DNA of 64,000 nt, taken from an uncultured Bacteroidia bacterium (GTDB taxonomy: Bacteria > Bacteroidota > Bacteroidia > Bacteroidales > F082). Of this stretch, positions 7,803 to 16,801 are shown in pieces. A model generated the notes under the pieces. It had not been told where the DNA came from. It was given only the letters and a program-made list of their open reading frames with translations, and did no database searches. The number at the start of each line of letters is the position of its first letter. Within the stretch, counting starts at the first letter, position 1. Made by a program: the position numbers and the translations under genes. The stretch lies in assembly GCA_902770835.1 (NCBI GenBank), contig CACXUM010000013.1, forward strand, positions 1 to 64,000. Reading direction: 5' to 3'.

Positions 7803-7810
7803 TATTTTTG
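7803..7810 (+). promoter_or_regulatory. -7 box TATTTTTG toward the nucleosidase gene
   Basis: Divergent from the LOG promoter, 8 bp away. Transcripts from here would carry the 160-bp inverted-repeat element in a leader of about 190 nt before the ATG at 8009. Confidence 0.5.
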
Positions 7811-7831
7811 CAGCTTAAAAATATGGATAGA

Positions 7832-7991
7832 AACTACGGATTGCACAGATGTAACGGATTTTTGAAACGGAAATTCTTGGCACAAGTGCCGATTATTACG
7901 GATGTTATGCGGCGGCAAATCCGTATCCATTGGAAGCTTGCGTCCTTCAAATTTTCGGAATTAAATCTGTAAAATCCGTTGAATCCGTAGT
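7832..7991. repeat. MITE-like intergenic element with about 30-bp terminal inverted repeats
   Basis: The left end AACTACGGATT...ACGGATTT and the reverse complement of the right end, AACTACGGATT...ACAGATTT, match over about 30 bp. The 160-bp element has no coding frame and contains an internal palindrome GGCACAAGTGCC. Similar 'nnATCCGTnGAATCCGTAGTT' elements are frequent in Bacteroidota intergenic regions (recalled, not searched). Confidence 0.65.
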
Positions 7992-8008
7992 TATAAAAAA
8001 CTGAAACT

Positions 8009-8764
8009 ATGACTCGAAACATCGGAATATTAGGCGCGATGGCGCAAGAAATCGACGAGGTGAAAGCCCTTTTGACGGAAAAGACCGTCGTCAAAATCGC
8101 CAACCGTGAGTTTGTGGTGGGCAAAATCGGCAATGTGCGCTGCGTGGTGGCGTTCTCCAAATGGGGCAAGGTGGCCGCCACGATTACCGCCACCTTATTA
8201 ATACAAGAGTTCGCCGTTACCGACTTGTTTTTCATCGGCACGGCAGGTGCATTGGCCGACGGACTGAAGGTGGGCGACATCGTCGTTTCCAAACGCTTGG
8301 TGCAGCACGACTTGGATGCACGACCTATCATTTCGCGCTTCGAGCTTCCCTTGCTCAACCGCGTCTATGTGGACAGCGACCCCGACCTGACCGCTTTGGC
8401 CGGACGTGCCGTGACAAACCTTATTAATAAAGGTGTAGAAAGTATAGTGGGCAAGGAGGCCGTAAAGGAGTTCAACCTCAATCCGACTTTGCATTTCGGC
8501 GACATTGCCAGCGGCGACCAGTTCATCAACAGTGTTGAGAAACGAGACGAAATATTGTCTTTGTTGCCTGATGTACAATGTGTTGAGATGGAAGGCGCAG
8601 CCGTGGCGCAGGTCTGTTTGGAGTTTGGCACACCCTTCACCGTCATCCGCACCATCAGCGACACCGCCGACCACAATGCCCGCGTTGACTTTGGGAAGTT
8701 CATCGTCAAGGTGGCGAATGCTTATTCGCGGGCGATAGTTTTGGAGATAATGCAAATGATTTAA
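8009..8764 (+). CDS. mtnN: 5'-methylthioadenosine/S-adenosylhomocysteine nucleosidase
   Basis: 251 aa. N-terminal IGILGAMAQEIDEV, the phosphorylase-fold GTAGALADGLKVGD, and the C-terminal VEMEGAAVAQVC and TVIRTISDTAD motifs (catalytic Glu and Asp) define MTA/SAH nucleosidase. It cleaves adenine from MTA and SAH, recycling methionine and making the AI-2 precursor. Slightly longer than E. coli Pfs (232 aa). It is monocistronic, with the MITE-like repeat in its leader. Confidence 0.93.
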   Translation: MTRNIGILGAMAQEIDEVKALLTEKTVVKIANREFVVGKIGNVRCVVAFSKWGKVAATITATLLIQEFAVTDLFFIGTAGALADGLKVGDIVVSKRLVQHDLDARPIISRFELPLLNRVYVDSDPDLTALAGRAVTNLINKGVESIVGKEAVKEFNLNPTLHFGDIASGDQFINSVEKRDEILSLLPDVQCVEMEGAAVAQVCLEFGTPFTVIRTISDTADHNARVDFGKFIVKVANAYSRAIVLEIMQMI

Positions 8765-9141
8765 AGCAGCCTTTAAGTACATGAGCAAATTGAGTTTACA
8801 TATTATCAACATCGAAAAAACCAAAAAACACGAAAAACATTTTGGCTCTAGTAGTATAAATGACTGATATTCTAATAATACATAGAATGCTGTTTTTCAA
8901 CTTCTTTGTATATACACGTTGTAATAAAGAAGGGCAAAAACTACAATAATTAGCCAATTTGAAAAACAGTTCTCAAGAAACAGCACAAAAATCAGTCAAT
9001 TATCAAACTATAGCCAACATTTTTCGTTTCTTTCGATGTTCAATAATAGAAATGTCCCGTGTAAAAAATGTAGCTTGATTTTGAGCCGTTACTTATCAAA
9101 GAAGAATATATAGAAAGCGAAACAACATCCTTCAACATGTT
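8765..9141. other. AT-rich intergenic region, no gene seen
   Basis: 377 bp. A short TTAAAG-CAGC-CTTTAA hairpin follows the nucleosidase stop. The rest is AT-rich without start/stop organisation, promoter consensus or tRNA-like folds, and grades into the low-G+C glycosyltransferase gene. Confidence 0.5.
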
Positions 9142-9933
9142 TTATTTACCCAATAAAAACTTAACAAAATACTTTATTACTTTCTTATAATACTTGATAG
9201 GCTGTTTTGGATTTTGCCTAATTCTCCACCAAACTTTGACGAACCCCTCTTTGTACCTCTTTTTTGAAAAGAGTTCCATTTCATGTGCCCATGATTTATT
9301 CCATAAATGAATCGCATAAGTAGGTACATTAGGCTTGACAAATCCACCATACGGAGGATTAAACAAATCTACAACATTAAAATTGTCCCTATAATGAACT
9401 GGATAAAAATACGAAGAACAAAAAACGGTCAACCCATTAGTCAACGTTTGAGTGACATCAGCACGCTCAAATCCAAATCGTTCAAGAATTGGTGTAATTA
9501 TTGCATTTATAGTAATTCTGTGTTTGGCATCAAACACAGAATTGTCATAATATTCTAAACACAACTTACAAAACTCATCTCTTGGAGGCATTGCAATAAT
9601 TCCAAAACTTGCATAATTCTTATCTTCTCTTCCAATAAACTTTTGCTCATTCAAAAAAACATCTAATGAATGTATCAACAACATATCTGTATCCAAATAA
9701 ATCCCACCTCGTTTATACAGAGCATACAAACGAACATAATCCGCCACAAAAGCGTATTGATGCATTTTATATGCATCTCGAATCCAAGGAATATCCATCG
9801 GCGAATTATCCTCGTCCCAACGACAAATTTCCCAATCTGGACAATACTTCCGCCACGAAGCCATGCATTTTTCAATCTCTATAGAGAACTTGCCTCTACC
9901 AAACCAGCAATAATGTATAATCTTTGGTATCAT
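9142..9933 (-). CDS. Glycosyltransferase family 32 (capsule/OCH1-like)
   Basis: 263 aa. The start MIPKIIHYCWFGRG and the block RLYALYKRGGIYLDTDM with its DxD motif are typical of GT32 sugar transferases (DXD sugar-binding, Gly_transf_sug). These add hexoses to surface polysaccharide or glycolipid using nucleotide sugars. The gene is much more AT-rich than its neighbours, stands alone between two AT-rich gaps of about 350 bp, and has no other polysaccharide genes around it, which suggests transfer or a remnant of a locus. Confidence 0.85.
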   Translation of the reverse strand: MIPKIIHYCWFGRGKFSIEIEKCMASWRKYCPDWEICRWDEDNSPMDIPWIRDAYKMHQYAFVADYVRLYALYKRGGIYLDTDMLLIHSLDVFLNEQKFIGREDKNYASFGIIAMPPRDEFCKLCLEYYDNSVFDAKHRITINAIITPILERFGFERADVTQTLTNGLTVFCSSYFYPVHYRDNFNVVDLFNPPYGGFVKPNVPTYAIHLWNKSWAHEMELFSKKRYKEGFVKVWWRIRQNPKQPIKYYKKVIKYFVKFLLGK

Positions 9934-10277
9934 ACGAAAACTATAATAACCCGCTAGCAGAATTAAATCAGTACATATTATTTTGCCAATAGGTTTGTTG
10001 TTGATTTTATTATTGGGGATTTCTAATTATCAAGAATTTGAGAATTTAAGAATTTTCTAATTTGTTGATTATATGAATTTTATTGAATTTAATATAAAAA
10101 ATTGCAGGCAATTTTAGAAATGTTCTATTTTTAATTTCAACCACAAAATTACTGAAAATAATATCATGTACAACTCTTTATCCATTTATTTTAATTCCTT
10201 TACCAGCTTTTCTAATTCCTTCAACGAATTAAATGTTATGTTTCTGCAAATATTATAACTATTTTGAATACTATCAA
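9934..10277. other. AT-rich intergenic region, no gene seen
   Basis: 344 bp of AT-rich sequence between the GT32 start and the M20 stop. No clear TAnnTTTG box, terminator hairpin or repeat was found. Confidence 0.45.
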
Positions 10278-11408
10278 TCACCCTTCCAATTCCAACCGGA
10301 TTATCTCCCAAAACATCCCCATCCCCACTTCCAAAATATCGTCGGGGAAGTCAAACTCTGGATTGTGCAAGGCTAGTTGTTCCAAGCCTGAGCCGAGGCC
10401 GAAAAATCCTATCGGGCAGATGTTCCCGAATCGACCGAAGTCCTCCGACCAGCGGAAAGGCTCGTCCAAGTGGCCGAGGTCCAATTCGAGGTTTCGGGTG
10501 GCTTGTTCAATGGTTTTCACGCAATTGGGGTCGCTATTGGTGGCGGCAAAGGCCTCGTGTTCGGAGAAGTTGAAGTTGAAAAGGTGGTCTTTGGCTTTGG
10601 CGCGACAGAGTTCGATGATTTGGGTGGCCATCAGTTGCAGGTTGCGGTCGTCGAAGCTGCGCAAGGTGAGCCAAATCTCGGCGTGACCAGGCGCGACTCC
10701 GAAGGTTTCCTCTCCCAAAATGGCGTGCGTGATGACGAAGGTCGTCAGCGGCTTCACCTCTTTTAACAGTTCGCGTTTTTTCTCCAAATGGTGGATGAGC
10801 AAGGCCAAGAGCTCCGAAGGGCTGTGTCCCGTTTCGGGCTGCGAGGCGTGTGCCGTGCGACCGTCGAAGATGAGTTTCAATCCGAAGGAAGCCGCCGCAA
10901 AGCAACCATCCTTCACCATAATTTTACCTTTGTCGAAACCAGGCAGGTTGTGCAGCCCGTAGGCCACATCGGGCTTGATTTGCTCGAATTGAGGGTCGTT
11001 GAGGATGGCTTGTGCGCCTTGACCGGTTTCTTCGGCGGGTTGGAAAAGCAGAACCACTTCGCCTTGGTCGGGGCGTTGCTCACCAAGCCATTGCGCCAAG
11101 CCGCAGAGTATGGTGGCGTGGCCGTCGTGGCCGCATTTGTGCGAAACGCCTTGGTTTTGTGAGCGATAAGGCAAGTCGTTAGGCTCAGGGATATGGAGCG
11201 CGTCGATGTCGCCACGTATGAGGATGCGCTTGCCGGGCCTTGTGCCTTTGTAAATGGCAGCCAAGCCGTAGCCGCCTATTTTTTCAATGATTCGGTCGGG
11301 GCAGGTTTGTTTCACCCATTCGTTCAAGATCCTGTTGGTCAGCGTTTCCTGTCCTGACAGTTCAGGATGCGCATGGAGGATATGGCGTAATTCGATGAGG
11401 TTTTGCAT
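10278..11408 (-). CDS. M20 family amidohydrolase/peptidase
   Basis: 376 aa from the ATG at 11408. Metal-site motifs HKCGHDGHATIL (about 88-99) and QPAEETGQGAQAI (about 122-134) mark the M20D amidohydrolases, which remove acyl groups from N-acyl amino acids or similar amides using two zinc or manganese ions. A frame extension to TTG at 11429 exists, but that codon lies inside the -7 box TACTTTTG (11427-11434), so the ATG is preferred. Substrate unknown. Confidence 0.88.
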   Translation of the reverse strand: MQNLIELRHILHAHPELSGQETLTNRILNEWVKQTCPDRIIEKIGGYGLAAIYKGTRPGKRILIRGDIDALHIPEPNDLPYRSQNQGVSHKCGHDGHATILCGLAQWLGEQRPDQGEVVLLFQPAEETGQGAQAILNDPQFEQIKPDVAYGLHNLPGFDKGKIMVKDGCFAAASFGLKLIFDGRTAHASQPETGHSPSELLALLIHHLEKKRELLKEVKPLTTFVITHAILGEETFGVAPGHAEIWLTLRSFDDRNLQLMATQIIELCRAKAKDHLFNFNFSEHEAFAATNSDPNCVKTIEQATRNLELDLGHLDEPFRWSEDFGRFGNICPIGFFGLGSGLEQLALHNPEFDFPDDILEVGMGMFWEIIRLELEG

Positions 11409-11426
11409 GGTGCAGATTCTTTGGCG

Positions 11427-11434
11427 CAAAAGTA
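11427..11434 (-). promoter_or_regulatory. -7 box TACTTTTG for the M20 gene
   Basis: Minus-strand TAnnTTTG match 18 bp upstream of the ATG at 11408; it rules out the upstream TTG as start. Confidence 0.6.
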
Positions 11435-11505
11435 ATGTTTTTTGCTAAAGGACTTCCCGTTATAGAAAATTTTCGTATTATTGCAGTCCGAAAAAGAGGA
11501 TTGAA

Positions 11506-11694
11506 ATGACTACAATGACCATCAGTTACGATGAAAAAAATGTTCAGATAATTGATCTTATCCGCAAGTTGATAGCAGCGGGGGCCATCACTTATCCTGA
11601 ATGGGAAGAATGGACCGAAGAGGAGGAAAAGCAAGCATTTCTTTGCACTTCGAGGGCTAATGCTGCAAAAATGTTTTCAAAGCATCTGGTATGA
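11506..11694 (+). CDS. Putative antitoxin of a PemK/MazF-type pair
   Basis: 62 aa, acidic, starting TTMTISYDEKNVQIIDLIRK, which resembles the short beta-helix N-terminus of small Bacteroidota antitoxins. Its stop overlaps the start of the following PemK-like toxin gene by 4 bp (ATGA), the usual antitoxin-toxin arrangement. A second possible start, ATG at 11515, is in frame. The identification depends mostly on context. Confidence 0.6.
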   Translation: MTTMTISYDEKNVQIIDLIRKLIAAGAITYPEWEEWTEEEEKQAFLCTSRANAAKMFSKHLV

Positions 11695-12023
11695 GATATT
11701 CACAGCGCGACATTGTGGAAATCAGTTTTCAGTTTCCGGATGGCTCATTCAAACCACATCCAGCCATTATCGTTTCAAATGATGAACTTCAAGACAAGGA
11801 AGGTTTCATTTATTTGTGCATGATTTCCTCCAAACCGTATCATCCTGACTATTGCTATGAGCTGGATAATGCAATGTTGACCGTTCCAATGATGAAAAAG
11901 AGTTATGTCAAATGCCATATTTTAGTGGGCAATATTGAGCGGGATGTTATTCGCAGAATAAGCAGAATGAAGCAGCCCTTCTTTGACGAGATGGTGGATA
12001 AAGTTATACAATCAATATTCTAA
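11691..12023 (+). CDS. PemK/MazF-like toxin
   Basis: 110 aa. N-terminal QRDIVEISFQFPDGSFKPHP followed by AIIVSNDEL has the PemK/MazF pattern (small SH3-like barrel; conserved 'HPAIIVS' beta strand and an 'R-I' rich C-terminal helix). Such toxins are ribosome-independent mRNA endonucleases held in check by the antitoxin encoded just upstream. It is translationally coupled to that gene, and its stop lies only 5 bp before manA, so they may share a transcript. Confidence 0.75.
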   Translation: MRYSQRDIVEISFQFPDGSFKPHPAIIVSNDELQDKEGFIYLCMISSKPYHPDYCYELDNAMLTVPMMKKSYVKCHILVGNIERDVIRRISRMKQPFFDEMVDKVIQSIF

Positions 12024-12028
12024 AGACT

Positions 12029-13027
12029 ATGAAGCACACTGTACTCTATCCCCTAAAGTTCAAGCCCATCTTCAAGGACAAAATCTGGGGCGGGCGAAAA
12101 ATAAAGGAAGTGCTTGGCATGGACTATGGCCCGCTGCCCAACTGCGGCGAGGTGTGGCTGCTCTCCGGCCTTTGGGACGAGCAGAGCGAAGTGGCCAACG
12201 GCGACTTCGAGGGCGACGAAATCAACGACCTCGTCGAGACTTTCATGGGCGACTTGATGGGCGAGGCCGTGTTCGACAAATACGGCGAGCAGTTCCCGTT
12301 GCTGTTGAAGATTATCGATGCCAACGACTGGCTTTCGGTGCAGGTGCATCCTGATGACGAATTGGCTGAAAAACGTGGCATAGGCAATGGAAAAACCGAA
12401 ATGTGGTATGTGATGCATGCCGACAAGGATGCCGAACTCGTGATGGGTTTCAATCGCGAAATGACTCGGATGGATTATGTCAAAGTGATGAAGAACAATA
12501 CTTTGCGTGAAGTATTGAACTATGAGAAGGTCGAAGCGGGCGATGTCTTTTTCATCCCTGCGGGGCGTGTTCACGCCCTTGGTCCTGATATTATGGTTGC
12601 GGAGATTCAACAGACTTCCGACACTACCTACCGCATTTACGATTGGGACCGCATCAATGAAGCGGGCATGAGCCGCAAATTGCACATACCGCAGTCGGTG
12701 GAGGCCATCGATTTCAATATCCCCGACCAGTACAAAATCGAGGTGCCAGATGTGATGAACAAGACCGTTCCCATCGTTGATTGCCAGTATTTTGTGACCA
12801 ACTTGCTCCAACTTCAGGGCGAGATGGAAAAGGACTACAGCAACCTCGATTCTTTCGTGATTTTGCTCTGCACGGAAGGAATTTTTTCGTTGGTTTGGGA
12901 AAATGGCGCGGTTTTTGTAAAGCAGGGCGAATGTGTTCTGATTCCGAACACCATCAAAAAGGTGAGCATCAGGGCGGAGCGGTATTGCAAGTTGCTGGAG
13001 GTGTATTGTCAGATTGAGGAGAGGTAG
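12029..13027 (+). CDS. manA: Type I mannose-6-phosphate isomerase
   Basis: 332 aa, the length of the short class I isomerases. Start YPLKFKPIFKDKIWGG, zinc/active-site block SVQVHPDDELAEK, GKTEMWYVM and GDVFFIPAGRVHALG are diagnostic. Interconverts mannose 6-phosphate and fructose 6-phosphate, linking glycolysis to GDP-mannose synthesis. It sits 5 bp behind the toxin gene with no visible promoter between. Confidence 0.93.
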   Translation: MKHTVLYPLKFKPIFKDKIWGGRKIKEVLGMDYGPLPNCGEVWLLSGLWDEQSEVANGDFEGDEINDLVETFMGDLMGEAVFDKYGEQFPLLLKIIDANDWLSVQVHPDDELAEKRGIGNGKTEMWYVMHADKDAELVMGFNREMTRMDYVKVMKNNTLREVLNYEKVEAGDVFFIPAGRVHALGPDIMVAEIQQTSDTTYRIYDWDRINEAGMSRKLHIPQSVEAIDFNIPDQYKIEVPDVMNKTVPIVDCQYFVTNLLQLQGEMEKDYSNLDSFVILLCTEGIFSLVWENGAVFVKQGECVLIPNTIKKVSIRAERYCKLLEVYCQIEER

Positions 13028-13077
13028 GAGGTATGAAGTATGAAGTGTGAGGTAGGAGGTATGAAGTAGGAGGTGTA
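13024..13077. repeat. Imperfect tandem repeat rich in AGGTAGGAGGTATGAAGT
   Basis: About 50 bp after manA made of shuffled GAGGTAG, GAGGTATGAAGT units. Noncoding simple sequence; a second run of AAATCTT-type units lies at about 13110-13155. Confidence 0.6.
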
Positions 13078-13161
13078 GGGCTGTCGCATTGTGGCAGCCG
13101 AAAATCTTGAAATCTTGAAGTTTTAAATTAGAAATCTTAAATCTTTAAATATCAAATTATT

Positions 13162-13665
13162 ATGAAAAAACTTATGACACTGGTGCTGATGGCCTTGGTT
13201 TTCACGGGTCTTCATGCGCAATCGAAATCGGATCTGCCGAATGTCACCTTGAAGGACTTGAACGGCAAAGATGTGAACATTTCCAAACTATCGAACAACG
13301 GCAATCCCATCGTCATCACGTTTTGGGCCACTTGGTGCGGTCCCTGCATCAAGGAACACAACGCCCTGAACGACGTGTATCAAGACTGGCAGGACGAAAC
13401 CGGCGTGAAGATTTACTCGGTCAGCATCGACGACTCGCGCTCGACCGCCAAGGTGAAGCCCACCGTGGAAGGCAAGGGCTGGGAATTTGAGGTGCTTTTG
13501 GACGTGAACAGCGACCTCAAACGCGCAATGAACGTGAGCAATCCGCCCCACACTTTCCTGATTGATGGCAACGGCAAAATCGTCTATCAACACACTGGCT
13601 ACTTCGAAGGTGCCGAAGACGAACTTTACGAAGAGATTCTGAAAATCGCAAAGAAGAAAAAGTAA
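13162..13665 (+). CDS. Exported TlpA-type thioredoxin-like protein
   Basis: 167 aa. Signal peptide to about residue 20 (FTGLHAQ), then a TlpA/AhpC-TSA-like thioredoxin domain with the redox site FWATWCGPCIKEH (CGPC) and a cis-Pro region PPHTFLID. Works as a periplasmic thiol-disulfide oxidoreductase. It is first in an operon with a DUF6029 barrel protein (11 bp downstream) and an Omp28-related lipoprotein that itself has a CxxC, so it may keep that partner's cysteines reduced; this last point is inference. Confidence 0.9.
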   Translation: MKKLMTLVLMALVFTGLHAQSKSDLPNVTLKDLNGKDVNISKLSNNGNPIVITFWATWCGPCIKEHNALNDVYQDWQDETGVKIYSVSIDDSRSTAKVKPTVEGKGWEFEVLLDVNSDLKRAMNVSNPPHTFLIDGNGKIVYQHTGYFEGAEDELYEEILKIAKKKK

Positions 13666-13676
13666 ATCAGGAAGTT

Positions 13677-15416
13677 ATGCGAAAACATATACTCGTACTA
13701 CTCGCACTCGCTTTGACGGCAAGTTTCAAGGCGGGTGCTCAGTCGTTGCTTGAAAACAGCCAAGTGAGCGGCAGTTTCCAGACCGATGCGCAATATTACA
13801 TGCTCGATGAGGGTATCGGCATCACCGACCTTAATGGCAAGAAGTTGGGTATCAACGGCTTCGGAAAAGTGAACTACACCAACGGCAATTTCTCGGCAGG
13901 CATCCGTTTCGAGGCGTTTTTGCCTGAAATGAACGGTTTCCGAAAAGAACTGAACGGCGTAGGATTGGCCAATTTCTTTGCCACCTACGACAACGGTTTC
14001 ATCGGCATGACTGTGGGCGACATCTACGACCAATTCGGCAGTGGCCTTGTGTTCCGCTCCTATGAGGAGTGGTCGTTGGGCATGGATAATGCACTGCGCG
14101 GCGCCCGTGTGGTGCTGCGTCCCGCAAAAGGCGTAACCTTAAAGGGCGTGTATGGCCGCCAGCGCTATTTTTGGGCACCTTATTTGGAGCGCAATTTTGC
14201 CACCGACGACTATCGTGGCATCGTGCGTGGCGTGGATGCAGAATGGGACTTGAACCAAAGCATCACATCACTCAACGATTCCAAGTTCAAAATGAGCATC
14301 GGAGGAAGTTTCGTCAGCAAGAAGCAGGTCAACCAAAGCATGTTCTACAACATCCCTGAAAACGTGGGTGCCGCTGCTGCACGCATCAACTTGGGCTATG
14401 GCAATTTCGCCTTCAGCACCGAGTATGCTTACAAAATCAACGACCCGTCGGCCATCAACAATTTCATCTACAAGGAAGGCCAAGCCTTGATGGCTTCGCT
14501 GAGTTATTCCCAAAAGGGCTTCGGTGCCGTTTTGCAGGTGAAACGCATTGACAACATGAGTTTTAAGTCGATGTATACGGGCAAGCAAAACGACTTGGAC
14601 ATCAACTTCATCCCACCTATTAATTATACACACACGCATAGCCTGCCGTCAATGTACACCTATTCGACGCAGCCCAACGGCGAGATGGCAGCCCAATTGC
14701 AGGTGAACTACACCATCCCGAAAGGCACTGCACTTGGCGGAAAATATGGCACGAAACTCACTTTCAACATGAGCCAAGTGAACGACATCGTCCGCGATTC
14801 CGTCAAGTATGGCAATGCGATGGCCTTGAACGAGTCGGGCACCTTGGGCTACACTTCCAAGTTTTTCGCCATCAGCGACCACCGTTTCTTCCGCGACATC
14901 AACTTTGAAATTGACAAGAAAATCAACAAGGATTGGCACGTCACGGCGCAATACATCAACTTGTATTACGACATCGAAACCATCGAAGGACATGCTGGCT
15001 CACCTGTGGTGAAGGCCAACATAGGTTTCCTTGACGTGACCTATAAAATCAACAAGAAACAGAGCCTTCGCCTTGAACTCCAAGGACTTTGGGAAAACGA
15101 AGTCCACAAAGGCTACGAGGTGGAGGAAAGCGAGAAGAAGGACTTCCAGAAGCGCGGCGATTGGGCTTTCGCTTTGCTGGAATACTCCATCACCCCTCAC
15201 TGGTCGTTCTCCATTGCCGACAAGTGGAACTACGGCAACCCCGTTGAGGAATACCGCGACCATTACTTCACGGGTACAATCACCTATATCCATGAAGCCA
15301 CGCGCGTCATGCTGAGTGCCGGTCGCCAAAGCGAGGGTGTGGTTTGCGTGGGCGGTGTGTGCCGCACGGTACCCGCCTCAAGCGGCGTTTCGCTGACCGT
15401 TTCAACGAGTTTTTAA
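13677..15416 (+). CDS. DUF6029 family outer-membrane beta-barrel protein
   Basis: 579 aa. Signal peptide ending about ASFKAGAQ, then a long series of amphipathic strands with aromatic girdles (for example FGKVNYTNGNFSAGIRFEAF and VGDIYDQFGSGLVFRSYEEW) and a C-terminal strand ending TVSTSF, typical of an outer-membrane barrel ending in Phe. Matches the Bacteroidota DUF6029 family, which is usually encoded between TlpA-like and Omp28-like genes as here. Function unknown. Confidence 0.8.
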   Translation: MRKHILVLLALALTASFKAGAQSLLENSQVSGSFQTDAQYYMLDEGIGITDLNGKKLGINGFGKVNYTNGNFSAGIRFEAFLPEMNGFRKELNGVGLANFFATYDNGFIGMTVGDIYDQFGSGLVFRSYEEWSLGMDNALRGARVVLRPAKGVTLKGVYGRQRYFWAPYLERNFATDDYRGIVRGVDAEWDLNQSITSLNDSKFKMSIGGSFVSKKQVNQSMFYNIPENVGAAAARINLGYGNFAFSTEYAYKINDPSAINNFIYKEGQALMASLSYSQKGFGAVLQVKRIDNMSFKSMYTGKQNDLDINFIPPINYTHTHSLPSMYTYSTQPNGEMAAQLQVNYTIPKGTALGGKYGTKLTFNMSQVNDIVRDSVKYGNAMALNESGTLGYTSKFFAISDHRFFRDINFEIDKKINKDWHVTAQYINLYYDIETIEGHAGSPVVKANIGFLDVTYKINKKQSLRLELQGLWENEVHKGYEVEESEKKDFQKRGDWAFALLEYSITPHWSFSIADKWNYGNPVEEYRDHYFTGTITYIHEATRVMLSAGRQSEGVVCVGGVCRTVPASSGVSLTVSTSF

Positions 15417-15445
15417 TTGATGTTTAAACCTAAACGATTGGAACT

Positions 15446-16783
15446 ATGAAAAGATTATTTAGAATAGGTGTGGCGTTGATAGCCACCATGTTGTTCCTGA
15501 ACGCCTGCGATGTCGAGAAGGAACCTTATATCCAAGGTGCTGAAGACGAGAGATTTATTTTGGAATTTAAAGTGGACAGTGTTTATGGCACTGTTGACGA
15601 GGACAACAAGATGGTGAGGTTGGATTTCCCTGCAGGAACGGATGTGACCCATCTGACGCCGACCATTATCATCTCAAACTACGCCACCATCGAGCCTAAA
15701 TCGGGCGTGACTCAAGACTTTACCAACCCTGTTTATTACACCGTCACCGCCATGAGCGGTGCCACGGCGCAGTATATGGTGGAGGCAATAGTTCACGATG
15801 CCGACAACGAAAAAAGCATCCTTTCGTTCCGCTTCGATGCGTTGGATGAAGATGGCATAATCGACGAAGTTGCTCGTAGGATTTCTTTCGTGCTTCCTGC
15901 CGAAACCGATGTCACGCAATTGGTGCCCACCATTGAAGTGTCGGAAGGTGCCACGGTGGAACCTGCTTCCGGTGTGGCCCAAGACTTCACCAACCCCGTG
16001 ACCTATACCGTGACGGCCCAAAATGGCACGACGGCAGCCTATACGGTGATGGTCATCGTGGAAGGCGGCGATGTGGAGCCTACAGGCAAGATGGTGCTTA
16101 TCAAGGACTTCACGGGTGCGCGTTGCGTCAATTGCCCTGCCGCCGCCGAATATGCCCACAACCTTCAGCATCAATTGGACGAAGACCACATCTTCATTAT
16201 GAGCGTTCACGCTGGTTTCTTGGCACAACCTATGGGTCAGTTCCCCAATTTCCTCACTGATGAGGGCACGGAATGGTACAACAATCACGATTCCAACCCT
16301 TTGTTCACCGTTGACCATGTGGCCTTGACTGATGGCAACTCGCTCAAAGTGGAGCAAATCGACACCCCAGTGGTGACCGCTTTGGACGAAGAACAATCGT
16401 TTGAGATTGTGATAGGTCGCCAGTTTGACCCAACCTCTCGTCAATTGCAAGTGAATATTCAAGCCGTGTCATTGACTGACCAGGATGGACATTTCTTCAT
16501 CACTGCATGTTTGGTGGAAGACAATATTGTGGGCTGGCAAATCATTCCGGGTGGCACCGATAAGGAATATGTGTTCCATAATGTGTTCCGTGGTACGCTC
16601 AATGGGGCATACGGCGAGTCGTTCGAAGACCATCATGTGGATTCCGGCGATACTTTCTCTTTCAGCTATAACACTGAAATCAATGCCGATTACAATGCCG
16701 ATGAGTGCTACGTGGTGGTCTATGTCTACGACAGGAACCAAGGCGACAACATTTTGCAGACCGCTGTAAAGAAAATCAAGTAA
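15446..16783 (+). CDS. Omp28-related outer-membrane lipoprotein with DUF5018-type repeats
   Basis: 445 aa. Lipoprotein signal with lipobox FLNAC (Cys about 21). Residues about 30-115 and 120-205 are two tandem DUF5018-like domains (paired motifs SGVTQDFTNPVYYTV and SGVAQDFTNPVTYTV). The rest is Omp28-like, opening KMVLIKDFTGARCVNCP, whose CxxC resembles a thioredoxin fold site. Surface lipoproteins of this type are found across Bacteroidales; the redox activity is not proved. Third gene of the TlpA-DUF6029-Omp28 operon. Confidence 0.87.
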   Translation: MKRLFRIGVALIATMLFLNACDVEKEPYIQGAEDERFILEFKVDSVYGTVDEDNKMVRLDFPAGTDVTHLTPTIIISNYATIEPKSGVTQDFTNPVYYTVTAMSGATAQYMVEAIVHDADNEKSILSFRFDALDEDGIIDEVARRISFVLPAETDVTQLVPTIEVSEGATVEPASGVAQDFTNPVTYTVTAQNGTTAAYTVMVIVEGGDVEPTGKMVLIKDFTGARCVNCPAAAEYAHNLQHQLDEDHIFIMSVHAGFLAQPMGQFPNFLTDEGTEWYNNHDSNPLFTVDHVALTDGNSLKVEQIDTPVVTALDEEQSFEIVIGRQFDPTSRQLQVNIQAVSLTDQDGHFFITACLVEDNIVGWQIIPGGTDKEYVFHNVFRGTLNGAYGESFEDHHVDSGDTFSFSYNTEINADYNADECYVVVYVYDRNQGDNILQTAVKKIK

Positions 16784-16801
16784 CCTGATACTGAGGTTTT
16801 T

